Assembly: GCA_023426125.1 (NCBI GenBank)
Contig: JAFABI010000067.1
Span: 62,001 to 126,000 of the forward strand
Length of the DNA: 64,000 bases
Direction: 5' to 3'
Source: Bacillota bacterium
Lineage (GTDB): Bacteria > Bacillota > Clostridia > Acetivibrionales > DTU013
Shown here: positions 17,284 through 26,454 of the stretch, piece after piece
Position numbering within the stretch: the first letter of the stretch is position 1
Layout of the letters: every line of letters begins with the position of its first letter
Translations under genes and position numbers: made by a program
Notes under the pieces: generated by a model
The model's input: only the letters and a program-made list of their open reading frames with translations
Database searches by the model: none
Told to the model about the DNA's origin: nothing

Positions 17284-18174
17284 ATGAAGAAAACGAAAGG
17301 CACCGTTGGAAATCAGTTTTTTGATGTCGTAGTCCACTTTCTTCTTTTGCTGGGCGGACTTATCGTTCTGTATCCTTTGCTTTATGTTGTCAGCGCTTCC
17401 TTCAGTACGCCTGTTGACGTCATTTCAGGGAAAGTATGGCTCTGGCCGGTCCGTCCCACATTTTTGGCGTATCAGCAGGTGTTCAAAAACAAGCTGATAG
17501 GCACAGGGTATATGAATACGGTTTTTTATGCCGTTTCCGGAACAGTGATCAGCCTGATTGTAACCATTTGTGCCGCCTATCCCCTTTCGCGCAAAAAATT
17601 GGCGGGGCGGTGGATCTTTTCACGCCTGTTTATTTTTGCCACCCTGTTTTCAGGAGGCCTGATCCCTTTTTACCTGGTGGTCAGAAACCTTGGAATGCTG
17701 CATACTCGCTGGGCAGTAGTCGTACCGGTTGCGCTTAACGTATTTCATATTATTCTTATGCGTACCCACATCCAGACGGCAATACCCGAAGAAATGCTGG
17801 AATCTGCCGAAATTGACGGCTGTTCCCATTTCGGCAAGCTGATGCGGATGATCCTTCCGCTTTCCGGCTCCATCCTGGCAGTATTGATTCTCTACAATGT
17901 GGTTGGCCAGTGGAACTCCTATTTTTATGCGATGATTTTCCTGAAGGACTTGAAAATGTATCCGTTGCAGATTGTCCTCCGCGACATTTTGATCATGAAT
18001 TCCGTGACTTCGGATATGAAGGTCAACATGAGCGAGCTTATCCTGAAACAGGGACTGGTGGATGTATTGAAATATGCGCTGATCGTTGTTTCCAGCGCCC
18101 CCCTGCTTATTGTTTATCCCTTTGTCCAGAAGTACTTTGTAAAAGGCGTCATGATGGGTTCCTTAAAAGGATGA
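17284..18174 (+). CDS. Sugar ABC transporter permease (YtcP/LplC type)
   Basis: A 296-residue carbohydrate permease of the MalG-like CUT1 class, with about six membrane helices and the EAA loop ESAEIDGCSHFGKLMRMILP. It ends in YPFVQKYFVKGVMMGSLKG, a terminus typical of YtcP proteins. ATG 17284 is chosen for its GGAGGAG site at 17271; the frame extends upstream to a TTG without support. It forms the channel with the LplB-type partner just upstream and is followed by the binding lipoprotein gene 75 bp later. Confidence 0.93.
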   Translation: MKKTKGTVGNQFFDVVVHFLLLLGGLIVLYPLLYVVSASFSTPVDVISGKVWLWPVRPTFLAYQQVFKNKLIGTGYMNTVFYAVSGTVISLIVTICAAYPLSRKKLAGRWIFSRLFIFATLFSGGLIPFYLVVRNLGMLHTRWAVVVPVALNVFHIILMRTHIQTAIPEEMLESAEIDGCSHFGKLMRMILPLSGSILAVLILYNVVGQWNSYFYAMIFLKDLKMYPLQIVLRDILIMNSVTSDMKVNMSELILKQGLVDVLKYALIVVSSAPLLIVYPFVQKYFVKGVMMGSLKG

Positions 18175-18249
18175 GTTATTTCAGCTTGTTACAGGGCGCT
18201 GTTTTACAGCCCCGTATCATAAAAAATAAAGTGAAAAGGAGAAGAAACA

Positions 18250-19932
18250 ATGAAACAAAAAGGTTTATGGCAGTTGTTTTCGGTTCTTCTGTCCGCGGTG
18301 CTGGCTCTTTCGGCCTGCGGCTCGGCAGACAGGGATACCGGCTCCGGGGAGAGCGCCGGTACTACTACCGCAGATGCCGGGAGTACCGGTGCTTCCGGAG
18401 GCGCGAAGTTTCTCAACATTGTCGTTGCAAAGCCAACGGTGGTAGAGGACATGAATACCAATGAGACCTCAAAATGGCTTGAGGAAACGACCGGCATCAA
18501 GGTGAACTATGACCAGATTCCCCTGGAAAATGTCAATGAGAAGGTTGCCCTGATGCTGGCCGGCGGAGAACTGCCCGACATTTTCTTCAACTGTTCCATC
18601 ACCAGTGCACAGATTAACCAGTACGGCATTCAGGACAAAGTACTTATCCAGCTGGATGAATTTATCGACCAATACGGCTCCAATCTGAAAAAAGCCATGG
18701 CCGGTTTTGATCAGGGCTTCAACCTGATCAAGGAGGTAGACGGCCACATATACGGTCTACCCACCATCAACCCCTGCTATCACTGTTCACGGGCAAATAA
18801 AATGTGGATCAACGACACCTGGATGAAGGCGCTGAATCTGGAATACCCCGAAACTACCGACGATTTCTATACGGTGTTGAAAGCCTTCAAGGAAAAGGAT
18901 CCCAACGGAAACGGAAAAGCGGATGAAATACCATTGACAGGCTGCACGGACGGATGGTATGCGCAAACCATTCCCTTCCTTATCAATTCTTTCCTCTACT
19001 TTGACACCTATCAGCAAGGCTTCGGCCTGGATGACGGCAAAAAAGTGATCAACGGCATGACCGATAACCGTTTCAAGGAAGCGCTCCGCTATTTGAACAG
19101 GCTGTACAAGGAAGGCTTGCTCTATGAAGGGACCTTGACGCAGAAAAATGACCAACTGAGAAAGCTTGTTGAAAATCCCGAGGCTCCAATCGTAGGTGCG
19201 TCGACCGCAGGCTTTGGAGGCGTTCTTTGTGAGATAGGCGGGGACAGGTACAGGATGTACCGGCCATTAGCGCCTCTCAAGGGACCGCAAGGTGTGCAGT
19301 ATGCAGGCAGCTACCTGCAGCTTCCGTATACAGGAGCCTTCGTTGTCACTTCTGCCTGCAAGGATCCTGCGCTTGCCTTACAATGGGGTGATACTTTCTA
19401 TACCCATGAAGCGACTGCTACAGTGTTCAACGGGGTAGAAGGCGCGGCATGGAAAAAGGCTGATTCCGGCGAAAAGGATTTCAACGGGAATCAGGCTCTC
19501 TGGATGGCCATCAAGGCATATGGCGCCGACGTCGGAAAAACCAGGAACGACTGCTGGACACAGATGGGGATCTTCAACTTCAGCAAAGAGTGGAGAATGG
19601 GGCAGGCGGTACCTCAAGACCTGGATCTCTGGTCTGCAGACGGAATGGAATACATGCTCCATGTCACTACAAGGGACCTGTATGAGCCTTACGCTGCGGA
19701 TAAATACGCGCTGCCCACTTTGAAGCAGACTGAGGATGAGTACAATCAATCCTCCATCTTGAGAACAGAGTATAATAAATACTATGATGAAATCGTCTTC
19801 AAGTTTATAACCGGAGCGATGGACCTGGACAAGGATTGGAACTCCTATCTGGAAAATTTGAAAAACAAATACAAGCTGGATACTTTGCTTTCAATCTACC
19901 AGACGGCTTATGACAGGACCTATGGGCAGTAA
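18250..19932 (+). CDS. Sugar-binding lipoprotein of ABC transporter
   Basis: A 560-residue extracellular solute-binding protein (family 1, LplA-like). The signal peptide ends in lipobox LSAC with lipidated C23, followed by a Ser/Gly/Thr-rich linker up to about residue 55. It captures the sugar outside the membrane and hands it to the permeases encoded upstream. RBS AAAAGGAGAAG precedes ATG 18250. The mature part has LMLAGGELPDIFF, a motif common to the family. The gene is followed by a hairpin-rich element and the fucosidase gene. Confidence 0.94.
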   Translation: MKQKGLWQLFSVLLSAVLALSACGSADRDTGSGESAGTTTADAGSTGASGGAKFLNIVVAKPTVVEDMNTNETSKWLEETTGIKVNYDQIPLENVNEKVALMLAGGELPDIFFNCSITSAQINQYGIQDKVLIQLDEFIDQYGSNLKKAMAGFDQGFNLIKEVDGHIYGLPTINPCYHCSRANKMWINDTWMKALNLEYPETTDDFYTVLKAFKEKDPNGNGKADEIPLTGCTDGWYAQTIPFLINSFLYFDTYQQGFGLDDGKKVINGMTDNRFKEALRYLNRLYKEGLLYEGTLTQKNDQLRKLVENPEAPIVGASTAGFGGVLCEIGGDRYRMYRPLAPLKGPQGVQYAGSYLQLPYTGAFVVTSACKDPALALQWGDTFYTHEATATVFNGVEGAAWKKADSGEKDFNGNQALWMAIKAYGADVGKTRNDCWTQMGIFNFSKEWRMGQAVPQDLDLWSADGMEYMLHVTTRDLYEPYAADKYALPTLKQTEDEYNQSSILRTEYNKYYDEIVFKFITGAMDLDKDWNSYLENLKNKYKLDTLLSIYQTAYDRTYGQ

Positions 19933-19954
19933 ATGATTCCATATTATGGCTGCG

Positions 19955-20118
19955 GGGGCTGTCTCAAAATAGACGGACGCGCAATGCGCGCCCCTACAGA
20001 GTGGGGATACCAATCCATGTATCAGCCCGGGATGTGGGGGAAAGCACCAGTACTTAGTATCGGCCGGCCCGATTTGCAGGGATTGCCCGTTGGGCGATCC
20101 CTTTTATGAGACAGCCCC
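19955..20118. mobile_element. Candidate MITE with 12-bp terminal inverted repeats
   Basis: GGGGCTGTCTCA (19955-19966) is perfectly inverted as TGAGACAGCCCC (20107-20118), bounding 164 bp. Inside are a GCGC-subtype palindrome (19975-19999) and a GGGATTGCCC/GGGCGATCCC hairpin ending in CTTTT (20079-20105), which may terminate the transporter operon. The GGGGCTGTCTCA end resembles insertion sequence termini of the IS1182-like sort; that link is from memory and unproven. The element supplies the upstream ATG at 20106. Confidence 0.6.
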
Positions 20119-20150
20119 TATTTAAATTTAATCATGGAAAGGAATTTGAT

Positions 20151-21134
20151 ATGGGAAAGGATTTAATCGAACTGCAAAAGAACTTTGTCAATATGCGCTT
20201 CGGCATGTTTATCCACTTTAACAGCGCCACTTTCCAGTTTGCTTCGGGGAAAACCGTCGATTGGGAGTACGGTCATGAAAACAACGGCCTTCCAAGGCAG
20301 TTCCCATTTAACCCGGGGGATTGGAATCCCGACAGGCTGGACTGCCGCCAGTGGGCCGGAGCCGCCAGGTCGGCCGGAATGGAATTTGCAGCTTTGACAG
20401 CAAAGCACCATGAAGGCTTTGACCTGTGGCCCGGGGCCTATACGGAGCATTCGGTAAAGAACGGGACTGTCAAAACCGATGTGGTGAGGGAATATCTCAC
20501 GGCATTCCGGGAAGAAGGCATTTCAGCGGGAATCTATTTTTCCATGCTTGACCTGCACCATCGGATCGGCAGAAAGAAGTGCACGGCCGAAGACAAGCAG
20601 TTTATCAAGAACCAACTGACAGAGCTGCTTACAGGCTACGGAGCGATCCCGTTCATTATTTGCGACGGCTGGCAGGCACACTGGGGAGGGCCGAGCTATG
20701 AGAAACTTCCCTTTGAGGAGATTGACGGGCTGGTTAAAAGCCTTCAACCGGACTGTCTGTTGATGAATATCAGCTGCGAAAGCAATTTGGATCATACGGA
20801 TATCGTATTTTATGAAAATGCAGCCGGGCAGGAGGTCGCGGACGGCTTTGAAGGACCCGGTGCAAGCTGTAACATTCTTACGCGGCAATGGTTCTGGCGC
20901 GGGACCGATACCGGAAGCGTATTGAAGCCGGCCGGTTGGGCCCTTGACATGATCCGGAAGATGAATGAAAAAAATGTGGCATTTATCCTGAATGCTTCTC
21001 CAAACAGGCATGGATGCATCGACGACAATATCCTGAAGCGTTTTTCCGAGATCGGGAGCCAATACCGGAAAATACCGGAAATAAACGAGGTGCCGGGAAA
21101 TTGGCTGGTAAGAAAACACCTGTGCGGTAAATAA
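20151..21134 (+). CDS. GH29-family alpha-L-fucosidase-like glycosidase
   Basis: A 327-residue protein matching the catalytic (beta/alpha)8 part of GH29 enzymes: FGMFIHFN at the N-terminus, the WAGAARSAGMEFAALTAKHH-EGFDLWP region and IPFIICDGW, whose Asp aligns with the family nucleophile. It lacks the C-terminal beta-sandwich of full-length fucosidases (usually 450 or more residues), so it is short. No signal peptide is seen, suggesting cytosolic hydrolysis of imported oligosaccharide. Start ATG 20151 has AAAGGA upstream; ATG 20106 lies in the inverted repeat of the preceding element and is rejected. It follows the ABC transporter that likely feeds it. Confidence 0.82.
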   Translation: MGKDLIELQKNFVNMRFGMFIHFNSATFQFASGKTVDWEYGHENNGLPRQFPFNPGDWNPDRLDCRQWAGAARSAGMEFAALTAKHHEGFDLWPGAYTEHSVKNGTVKTDVVREYLTAFREEGISAGIYFSMLDLHHRIGRKKCTAEDKQFIKNQLTELLTGYGAIPFIICDGWQAHWGGPSYEKLPFEEIDGLVKSLQPDCLLMNISCESNLDHTDIVFYENAAGQEVADGFEGPGASCNILTRQWFWRGTDTGSVLKPAGWALDMIRKMNEKNVAFILNASPNRHGCIDDNILKRFSEIGSQYRKIPEINEVPGNWLVRKHLCGK

Positions 21135-21338
21135 CCCTGATAGGATATAGGGAGAAATGACGTAAACCTGTTGAATCCTCTCGATAAACTCTTGCAAATT
21201 GCTGGCAATTGTGTTATGATTTACTGGTTGGTCGTTATATTCATGGTTTAATCATTTTTTGGACACATCCTCTTTAATTTATTTAGGAGCGACTGTCAAG
21301 AAGTATTAAATCCAAATAAATTGAGGAGGTATATCGAT

Positions 21339-21551
21339 ATGGCAGACAAAGTATTAACCTGCAAAGATTGCAGCACGGAGTTCATTTTCAACGAAAGCGA
21401 ACAGGCTTTCTACAAGGAAAAGGGATTTGAAAACGAGCCCCAGAGGTGCCCCGACTGCAGAAGGGCAAGAAAACAGCAGAGGAACAACTACGGCGGCGGT
21501 GGCAACAGAGGCGGCGGTAACAGAGGTTACGGCGGCGGCAGCAGGTGGTAA
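21339..21551 (+). CDS. Zinc-ribbon protein with RGG-rich tail
   Basis: A 70-residue protein with a CxxC pair at C8/C11 and another at C37/C40, matching the small probable zinc-ribbon family (zf-trcl), and a C-terminal tail of Gly, Arg, Asn and Tyr (GGGGNRGGGNRGYGGG), a composition known to bind RNA. GAGGAGG at 21323 sets the start at ATG 21339 rather than upstream. It is convergent with a DEAD-box helicase gene 117 bp away, with a terminator between. A link to cold or RNA metabolism is plausible from composition but not shown. A long leader (21135-21338) without a gene precedes it. Confidence 0.82.
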   Translation: MADKVLTCKDCSTEFIFNESEQAFYKEKGFENEPQRCPDCRRARKQQRNNYGGGGNRGGGNRGYGGGSRW

Positions 21552-21616
21552 AATCCCGGGGCATGAGGCCCCATCCTGGTTAGGCGGATTCAGCCTTGAC
21601 AGGTTGCCTCAGAAAG

Positions 21617-21645
21617 AAAAGGAGAGTTCAACTCTCCTTTTTATT
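21617..21645. terminator. Bidirectional terminator
   Basis: AAGGAGAG pairs with CTCTCCTT over TTCAA. T-runs lie on both strands, so it can serve both the Zn-ribbon gene and the helicase gene. Confidence 0.85.
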
Positions 21646-21667
21646 TTGTCTTCCTTTTTTTGTTGTC

Positions 21668-23284
21668 TTATCTTTTGTTGGCCTTTTCAATATTGATTTT
21701 CCGTCCTTTGATTTTTGCATCTTTCATGGATGTCATCATTCTGGTTGCATACTCCCTGGGGATATCTACAAAGGTATATTTATCGAAGATGTTTATGGCA
21801 CCGATGGATTTGCCGGGCATGCCCGTGTTGGATGCGATGCATTCCACAATATGCTTTGGCTGGACCTGGCTGATGCTGCCGATATTGATGAAGAACCTGA
21901 CCATTCCTTCCTCTCCGCCGTTGTCTTCGAGAAGCTCTTCTTCATTTTTGGACTGCTGCGGCGCAAAACTATTGCCGGCAACCATTTTCAAAAGAGCTGC
22001 CGCTACATCCAGCGTGGTTATATAGTTTTCTTCGGGATTGGAATTGTTTTCATCTTCCAGCATGCGCTCTATATAGCCCGTATAATTGCTGTAGTGGCCT
22101 TCGGCAATCAGTTCCCTGATTTTCTTCAGGATGCCCCCCATCTTATTTTCCTCAACATCCAGCAAGGAGGGAGGCTTGATCAGCTTGATATGGGACCGGG
22201 TATACCTCTGGATATCCCGCAGCTCATATATTTCACGGCCTACTACGAAGCTGTATGCCTTGCCGGTTTTTCCCGCCCTGCCGGTACGGCCGATCCTGTG
22301 CACATAGTATTCTTCATCGTTGGGGAGGTCATAATTAAAGACTGCCTCAATATCGTCTACGTCGATTCCGCGGGCTGCCACATCCGTTGCAATCAATATG
22401 TCGATGCCGCCTTTTCTGAATTTTGCCATGACCTTGTCTCTTTGTATTTGCCGCATATCGCCATGAAGCGCTTCTGCGGCATAGCCGCGGGACTGGAGGT
22501 TTTGCGCCAGATCATCCACTCTTTTTTTAGTATTGCAGAAAACCAGCGATAATTTGATGCTGTTGGCATCGATGAGCCTGGACAGCACTTCCAGCTTTGA
22601 CGCTTCCCGGACTTCAAGGTAGTACTGCTCGATGCTGGGCACCGTAAGCTCCTTGTGGGTCGCTTTTATCATAACAGGCATATTTTGATACCTTTTTGTA
22701 AGATCAAGAATTTCCCTGGGCATGGTGGCGGAAAACAGAACCGTCTGCCTCACCTCGGGGACTTCCTCCAGAATGGTATCGATATCTTCACGGAAACCCA
22801 TGTTCAGCATTTCATCCGCTTCATCAAGAATGATCATTTTCAGGTTGCCCAGCTTGAGGGTGTGGCGTCTCATATGGTCCATGACCCTGCCGGGCGTACC
22901 GATAATGATCTGGGGACGCTTTTTAAGCGCGATGATCTGCCTTTCAATGGGTTGTCCTCCGTATATGGGCAGTATTTTGACATTCCTTTTATGCCTGGAA
23001 ACATTTTTTAGCTCTTCCGAGACCTGAATGGCAAGCTCTCGGGTGGGGCACAGCACCAGAACCTGGACACCCTCCAGTTCGGTATCAAGCATATCGATGG
23101 CCGGAATGCCGAAAGCGCAGGTTTTTCCAGTGCCCGTTTGCGCCTGGCCGATAACATCCTTGCCTTCCATGATATGCGGAATCGCCAGCGATTGAATGGG
23201 TGTCGCTTCTTCGAAGCCCATTTCTGCGATTGCCTTCTGTACTTCCTTTGACAGGTTTAAATCTTTAAAAATCAAATTCTCCAT
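21668..23284 (-). CDS. DEAD-box RNA helicase with DbpA-like RNA-binding domain
   Basis: A 538-residue ATP-dependent RNA helicase. Motifs in order: F-aromatic and Q motif (ATPIQSLAIPHIMEGKD), GQAQTGTGKT, PTRELAIQ, TPGRVMDHM, DEAD, SAT, LVFCNTKKRVDDLA, DVAARGIDV and HRIGRTGRAG. Residues of about 455-535 (GMVRFFINIGSISQVQPKHI onward) look like the DbpA/CsdA RNA-recognition domain that targets structured rRNA. It probably acts in ribosome assembly or mRNA decay (CshA/DeaD role). A minus-strand start at 23284 follows AATAAAGGATATTGT. It is monocistronic and convergent with the Zn-ribbon gene. Confidence 0.94.
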   Translation of the reverse strand: MENLIFKDLNLSKEVQKAIAEMGFEEATPIQSLAIPHIMEGKDVIGQAQTGTGKTCAFGIPAIDMLDTELEGVQVLVLCPTRELAIQVSEELKNVSRHKRNVKILPIYGGQPIERQIIALKKRPQIIIGTPGRVMDHMRRHTLKLGNLKMIILDEADEMLNMGFREDIDTILEEVPEVRQTVLFSATMPREILDLTKRYQNMPVMIKATHKELTVPSIEQYYLEVREASKLEVLSRLIDANSIKLSLVFCNTKKRVDDLAQNLQSRGYAAEALHGDMRQIQRDKVMAKFRKGGIDILIATDVAARGIDVDDIEAVFNYDLPNDEEYYVHRIGRTGRAGKTGKAYSFVVGREIYELRDIQRYTRSHIKLIKPPSLLDVEENKMGGILKKIRELIAEGHYSNYTGYIERMLEDENNSNPEENYITTLDVAAALLKMVAGNSFAPQQSKNEEELLEDNGGEEGMVRFFINIGSISQVQPKHIVECIASNTGMPGKSIGAINIFDKYTFVDIPREYATRMMTSMKDAKIKGRKINIEKANKR

Positions 23285-23362
23285 ACAATATCCTTTATTA
23301 TTATTTTTTCAGCAATATAAAATTATATTCTATTTAGAAGCAAATAGCAAATAGAGAAAAAA

Positions 23363-23384
23363 GGACGGCCAACGGCCGCCCTTA
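23363..23384. repeat. Short palindromic repeat (GGCC subtype, variant)
   Basis: GGACGGCCAACGGCCGCCCT; the central CAATG is changed to CAACG but the arms remain paired. Confidence 0.7.
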
Positions 23385-23469
23385 CTCAAGCTTTTCCGTA
23401 CCCATGTACATACCGCAGGGTTGCCGTACCTGAAGGTGAAAGTATGCTTTTCATAATACGCGAAAGAGA

Positions 23470-23492
23470 AGAACCGTCCCCTGTCGCATACT
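23470..23492 (-). repeat. RAYT-type hairpin repeat, partial
   Basis: GAAGAACCGTCCCCTGTCGC; the minus strand carries GCGACAGGGGACGGTTCT, the same half as at 40183 and 59928, but the second arm is missing. Confidence 0.75.
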
Positions 23493-23510
23493 GCATATCC
23501 ATGAAGCCGG

Positions 23511-26156
23511 TCATACTTCATAGCGGAAACAATATTTTCCTGAACCCAGGTTTAGCTTTACACCTTCGTCCAGTTGGAGCAATCCTGAGATCCCTTCGGA
23601 TTCAGCCGGCTTCTTCCCGCTTTCGGTGACCCTGCCAATTGCTGTGCCGGGAAGAATCACTTCCGCTGTTGTGTTTGCCGGGATTTCAACCGTAAACTCC
23701 ATCGCTGCTCCGGCTTTTTTCCATCCGGATTTTATTCCGCCATACAGCGAGGTATGGGTTGCTTCGGCGAAATCAAGTCCTTCGCCGGGATGAGGCCGGA
23801 TGAGGATATGCTTGTAGCCCGGCTTTCCGGCGTCGATTCCGGCAACCGTCCTGTACATCCAATCTCCGATGGAACCGTAGGCATAATGGTTGAAGGAGTT
23901 CATATCGGTGCTCCAGAAGGAACCGTCCTCCTTGATTCCATCCCAATGCTCCCATATGGTGGTAGCTCCCTTGGTCACCTGATATAGCCAGGAGGGGTAA
24001 TCCGTTTGCAGCAAAAGCTTGTATGCGATGTCGTTGTAGCCGTTTTTGCTTAACACGTGGCAGAGGTACGGTGTTCCCACAAAACCGGTGGTCAGATGGA
24101 ATTTGTTTTCTTCGAGGTATTTGACAAGCGTATCTATCGTCCGTTTCCGATGCTTTTCCTCCACGAGATCGAACATCAGGGCAAGCACATGGCCGGTTTG
24201 GGTAGGCGCTGCCAGGCGGCCTGTTTCGGTGACAAATTCCTTCCGGAAGCTCCAAAGGATATCGGAATAAAGCTTGCCGTATTTTTCTTCGTCTTCATGT
24301 TTCCCCAGGATTCCGGCGGTTTTTGTCAGAATTCCGGTAGAATATGCGTAAAAGGCGGTGGCAATAAAATCGGTGGGAGTCGCGCCTACATAGCTGTCAG
24401 GTTTCGAGTCCAGACCCAGCCAGTCGCCGAAATGAAAACCGGTATTCCACAGGCTTTTGTCTTCACCTTGTCTTTCAATGTATTCCACCCACTGCTTCAT
24501 GCTTTCATATTGTGTCTCCAGGATCCTTTTGTCACCATAGCAGGTATAGATTGTCCAGGGGCATATGGTTGCAGCGTCTCCCCAGGCAGACGACGAATAG
24601 CCGTTTTCATCAAGAACATGCGGGATGACGAAGGGGACGCCATTCTCTTTCGACTGGTCGGCGTAAAGGTCTTTGAGCCATTTGGTGAAGAAGGGTGCGA
24701 CATTCATGTTGAAGCAGGCGGTTCTTATGAACATCTGCGCATCGCCGGTCCAGCCGAGACGTTCATCCCTCTGGGGGCAGTCCGTAGGCACATCCAGGAA
24801 ATTCCCCTTCTGTCCCCACAAGATATTGTGCTGCAGCTGATTGACCAGATCGTTGGAGCTTTTGAAGCTGCCGGTAACTTCCATATCCGAATGGATGACC
24901 TTTGCTTTAAAATCGGAAGGCTTCAACTCACCCGGGTAGCCTTCCACTTTCAAATACCTGAAGCCCTGGAAAGTGAAATGCGGCTCGTAGGTCTCCCGGC
25001 CTGAACCCTTCAATATGTATCTTAAGGTTTGCTTTGCGGACCTTAAGTTTGCAGTGTAAAAATTGCCCTCCCTATCCAGTACTTCGGCATGCTGCAAAAC
25101 GACTTCCGTACCGACGGGGCCGCTAACAGCAAAGCAGATACGGCCAACCAGGTTTTGACCGAAGTCCAGCACCTTTTCGCCGATGGGAGTGGTAATTACC
25201 TGTACGGGCGCTATTTCTTCCACTGTCCTGACGGGAACATTTTCCTGTGCTACCAATCCGCCGCCGTATTCCAGCAAGGAGGCTTCAGCCCAGGCGCCGT
25301 CGTCAAAGCCTGCGGTATTCCAGCCATCCATTTCCAGGCGGGCGTCATAGGTTTCGCCATGATAAATCTCAGACACGAGTATCGGGCCAGTTGAGGTTTT
25401 CCAGCCTGCGTCGGAGGTGATTACTTCTTCTTCGCCGTTTTCATAGGTAATGTTCAACTGCAGCAGCAGGGCAAGCTTTTCCCCATAGATGCATTTCTGC
25501 TTGACCCATGCCAGGTTTCCCTTGTACCAGCCATTTCCGAGAACAGCCCCCAGAGCGTTTTTGCCATTTGCCAAGAGGCCGGTGACATCATAGGTTTGAT
25601 ACTGAAGCCTGTGCCGATAGCTGGTCCATCCGGGTGCAAACAATGTGTCGTCTGCAATTGCACCGTTTATATGAAGTTCATAAAGCCCCAGGGCCGTAGA
25701 GTAGATCCGGGCTGATTTAATTTTTCCTTTCACGTGGAATTCCTTTCGGAGATAAGGGCATTCCGTCAACTCGGATGCATTCACGGCATTCTGCGGCGTA
25801 ATCCAGCGGGCCTGCCAATCGCTGCTTTTCAAAAGCCCGGTTTCCCAGTAGGCTGCAGCGGACCATTCGGATTCGTGCCCCTTATTGTCCCATGACTTTA
25901 TACGGTAAAAGTACCGGGTGCGGGATTGCAGGGGTTCGCCCGAATACTCCACATGCAGCGATTGGTCCGAGTCTACTTTTCCACTGTCCCACTCACAGGT
26001 CTCAAAGGTTTCTTCCTTTGAAACCTGTATCCTGTAAGCAGCCTGCAATATGCCCCTGTCCTCCGAAACCAGCTGCCAGCTTATTCTGGGAGACTGAACA
26101 TCGATACCCAGCGGGTTTTTTTTGTATTCACACCTTGGATTGACTACTCTGATCAT
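23511..26156 (-). CDS. Family 78 alpha-L-rhamnosidase
   Basis: An 881-residue glycoside hydrolase of family GH78, which cleaves terminal alpha-L-rhamnose from pectic and flavonoid glycosides. An N-terminal beta-domain (SPRISWQL, RTRYFYRIKSWDNKG) and a second sandwich (LRKEFHVKGKIKSARIYSTA) precede the (alpha/alpha)6 barrel with the acidic cluster DCPQRDERLGWTGDAQMF. A C-terminal beta domain ends the protein. There is no signal peptide, so it acts inside the cell. Start ATG 26156 has CAGGGAGT upstream; a longer frame to 26195 is not supported. It diverges from the AraC regulator at 26455, its likely activator. Confidence 0.95.
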   Translation of the reverse strand: MIRVVNPRCEYKKNPLGIDVQSPRISWQLVSEDRGILQAAYRIQVSKEETFETCEWDSGKVDSDQSLHVEYSGEPLQSRTRYFYRIKSWDNKGHESEWSAAAYWETGLLKSSDWQARWITPQNAVNASELTECPYLRKEFHVKGKIKSARIYSTALGLYELHINGAIADDTLFAPGWTSYRHRLQYQTYDVTGLLANGKNALGAVLGNGWYKGNLAWVKQKCIYGEKLALLLQLNITYENGEEEVITSDAGWKTSTGPILVSEIYHGETYDARLEMDGWNTAGFDDGAWAEASLLEYGGGLVAQENVPVRTVEEIAPVQVITTPIGEKVLDFGQNLVGRICFAVSGPVGTEVVLQHAEVLDREGNFYTANLRSAKQTLRYILKGSGRETYEPHFTFQGFRYLKVEGYPGELKPSDFKAKVIHSDMEVTGSFKSSNDLVNQLQHNILWGQKGNFLDVPTDCPQRDERLGWTGDAQMFIRTACFNMNVAPFFTKWLKDLYADQSKENGVPFVIPHVLDENGYSSSAWGDAATICPWTIYTCYGDKRILETQYESMKQWVEYIERQGEDKSLWNTGFHFGDWLGLDSKPDSYVGATPTDFIATAFYAYSTGILTKTAGILGKHEDEEKYGKLYSDILWSFRKEFVTETGRLAAPTQTGHVLALMFDLVEEKHRKRTIDTLVKYLEENKFHLTTGFVGTPYLCHVLSKNGYNDIAYKLLLQTDYPSWLYQVTKGATTIWEHWDGIKEDGSFWSTDMNSFNHYAYGSIGDWMYRTVAGIDAGKPGYKHILIRPHPGEGLDFAEATHTSLYGGIKSGWKKAGAAMEFTVEIPANTTAEVILPGTAIGRVTESGKKPAESEGISGLLQLDEGVKLNLGSGKYCFRYEV

Positions 26157-26223
26157 TACCAACACACTCCCTGTAAAATTATTGGTTGCCGGCACAACAG
26201 CGGAACAAACATTGATTCATCGA

Positions 26224-26308
26224 CATTTATGCCGCCTGCCGGAAATATTGTGAAGGATTCAACGCACGATTTCCGGCAGGATAATTAAAATGATTCACTG
26301 TCGTACTG
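26224..26308. repeat. Structured repeat family C, diverged copy
   Basis: CCTGCCGGAAAT (26235-26246) pairs with ATTTCCGGCAGG (26269-26280), replacing the CCTTGCAGAAAT/ATTTCTGCAAGG stem of the other copies with compensating changes. The flanks CATTTATGC and AGGATAATT are shared. It lies in the divergent promoter gap 26157-26454, where no gene is present. Confidence 0.75.
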
Positions 26309-26454
26309 AACGTAACATTACACATTATAATTAGATTTTATAATTTTTTTTCTAAAAAACTATGGTATATGGTATTATGTATATGGGCTTTTTTTGTGCT
26401 GGAAGCTTTTGAAGCTTCAAAATGCATGGGCTGTGAGGGGATTGGAGAACAGGA

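Noticed and set aside
21596..22552. Plus-strand frame of 318 codons opposite the DEAD-box helicase
   Set aside because: It runs through the terminator and the helicase antisense; hydrophobic runs are an artefact of the opposite strand.
24057..25004. Plus-strand frame of 315 codons inside the rhamnosidase gene
   Set aside because: Antisense to a clear GH78 protein, with no recognisable domain.
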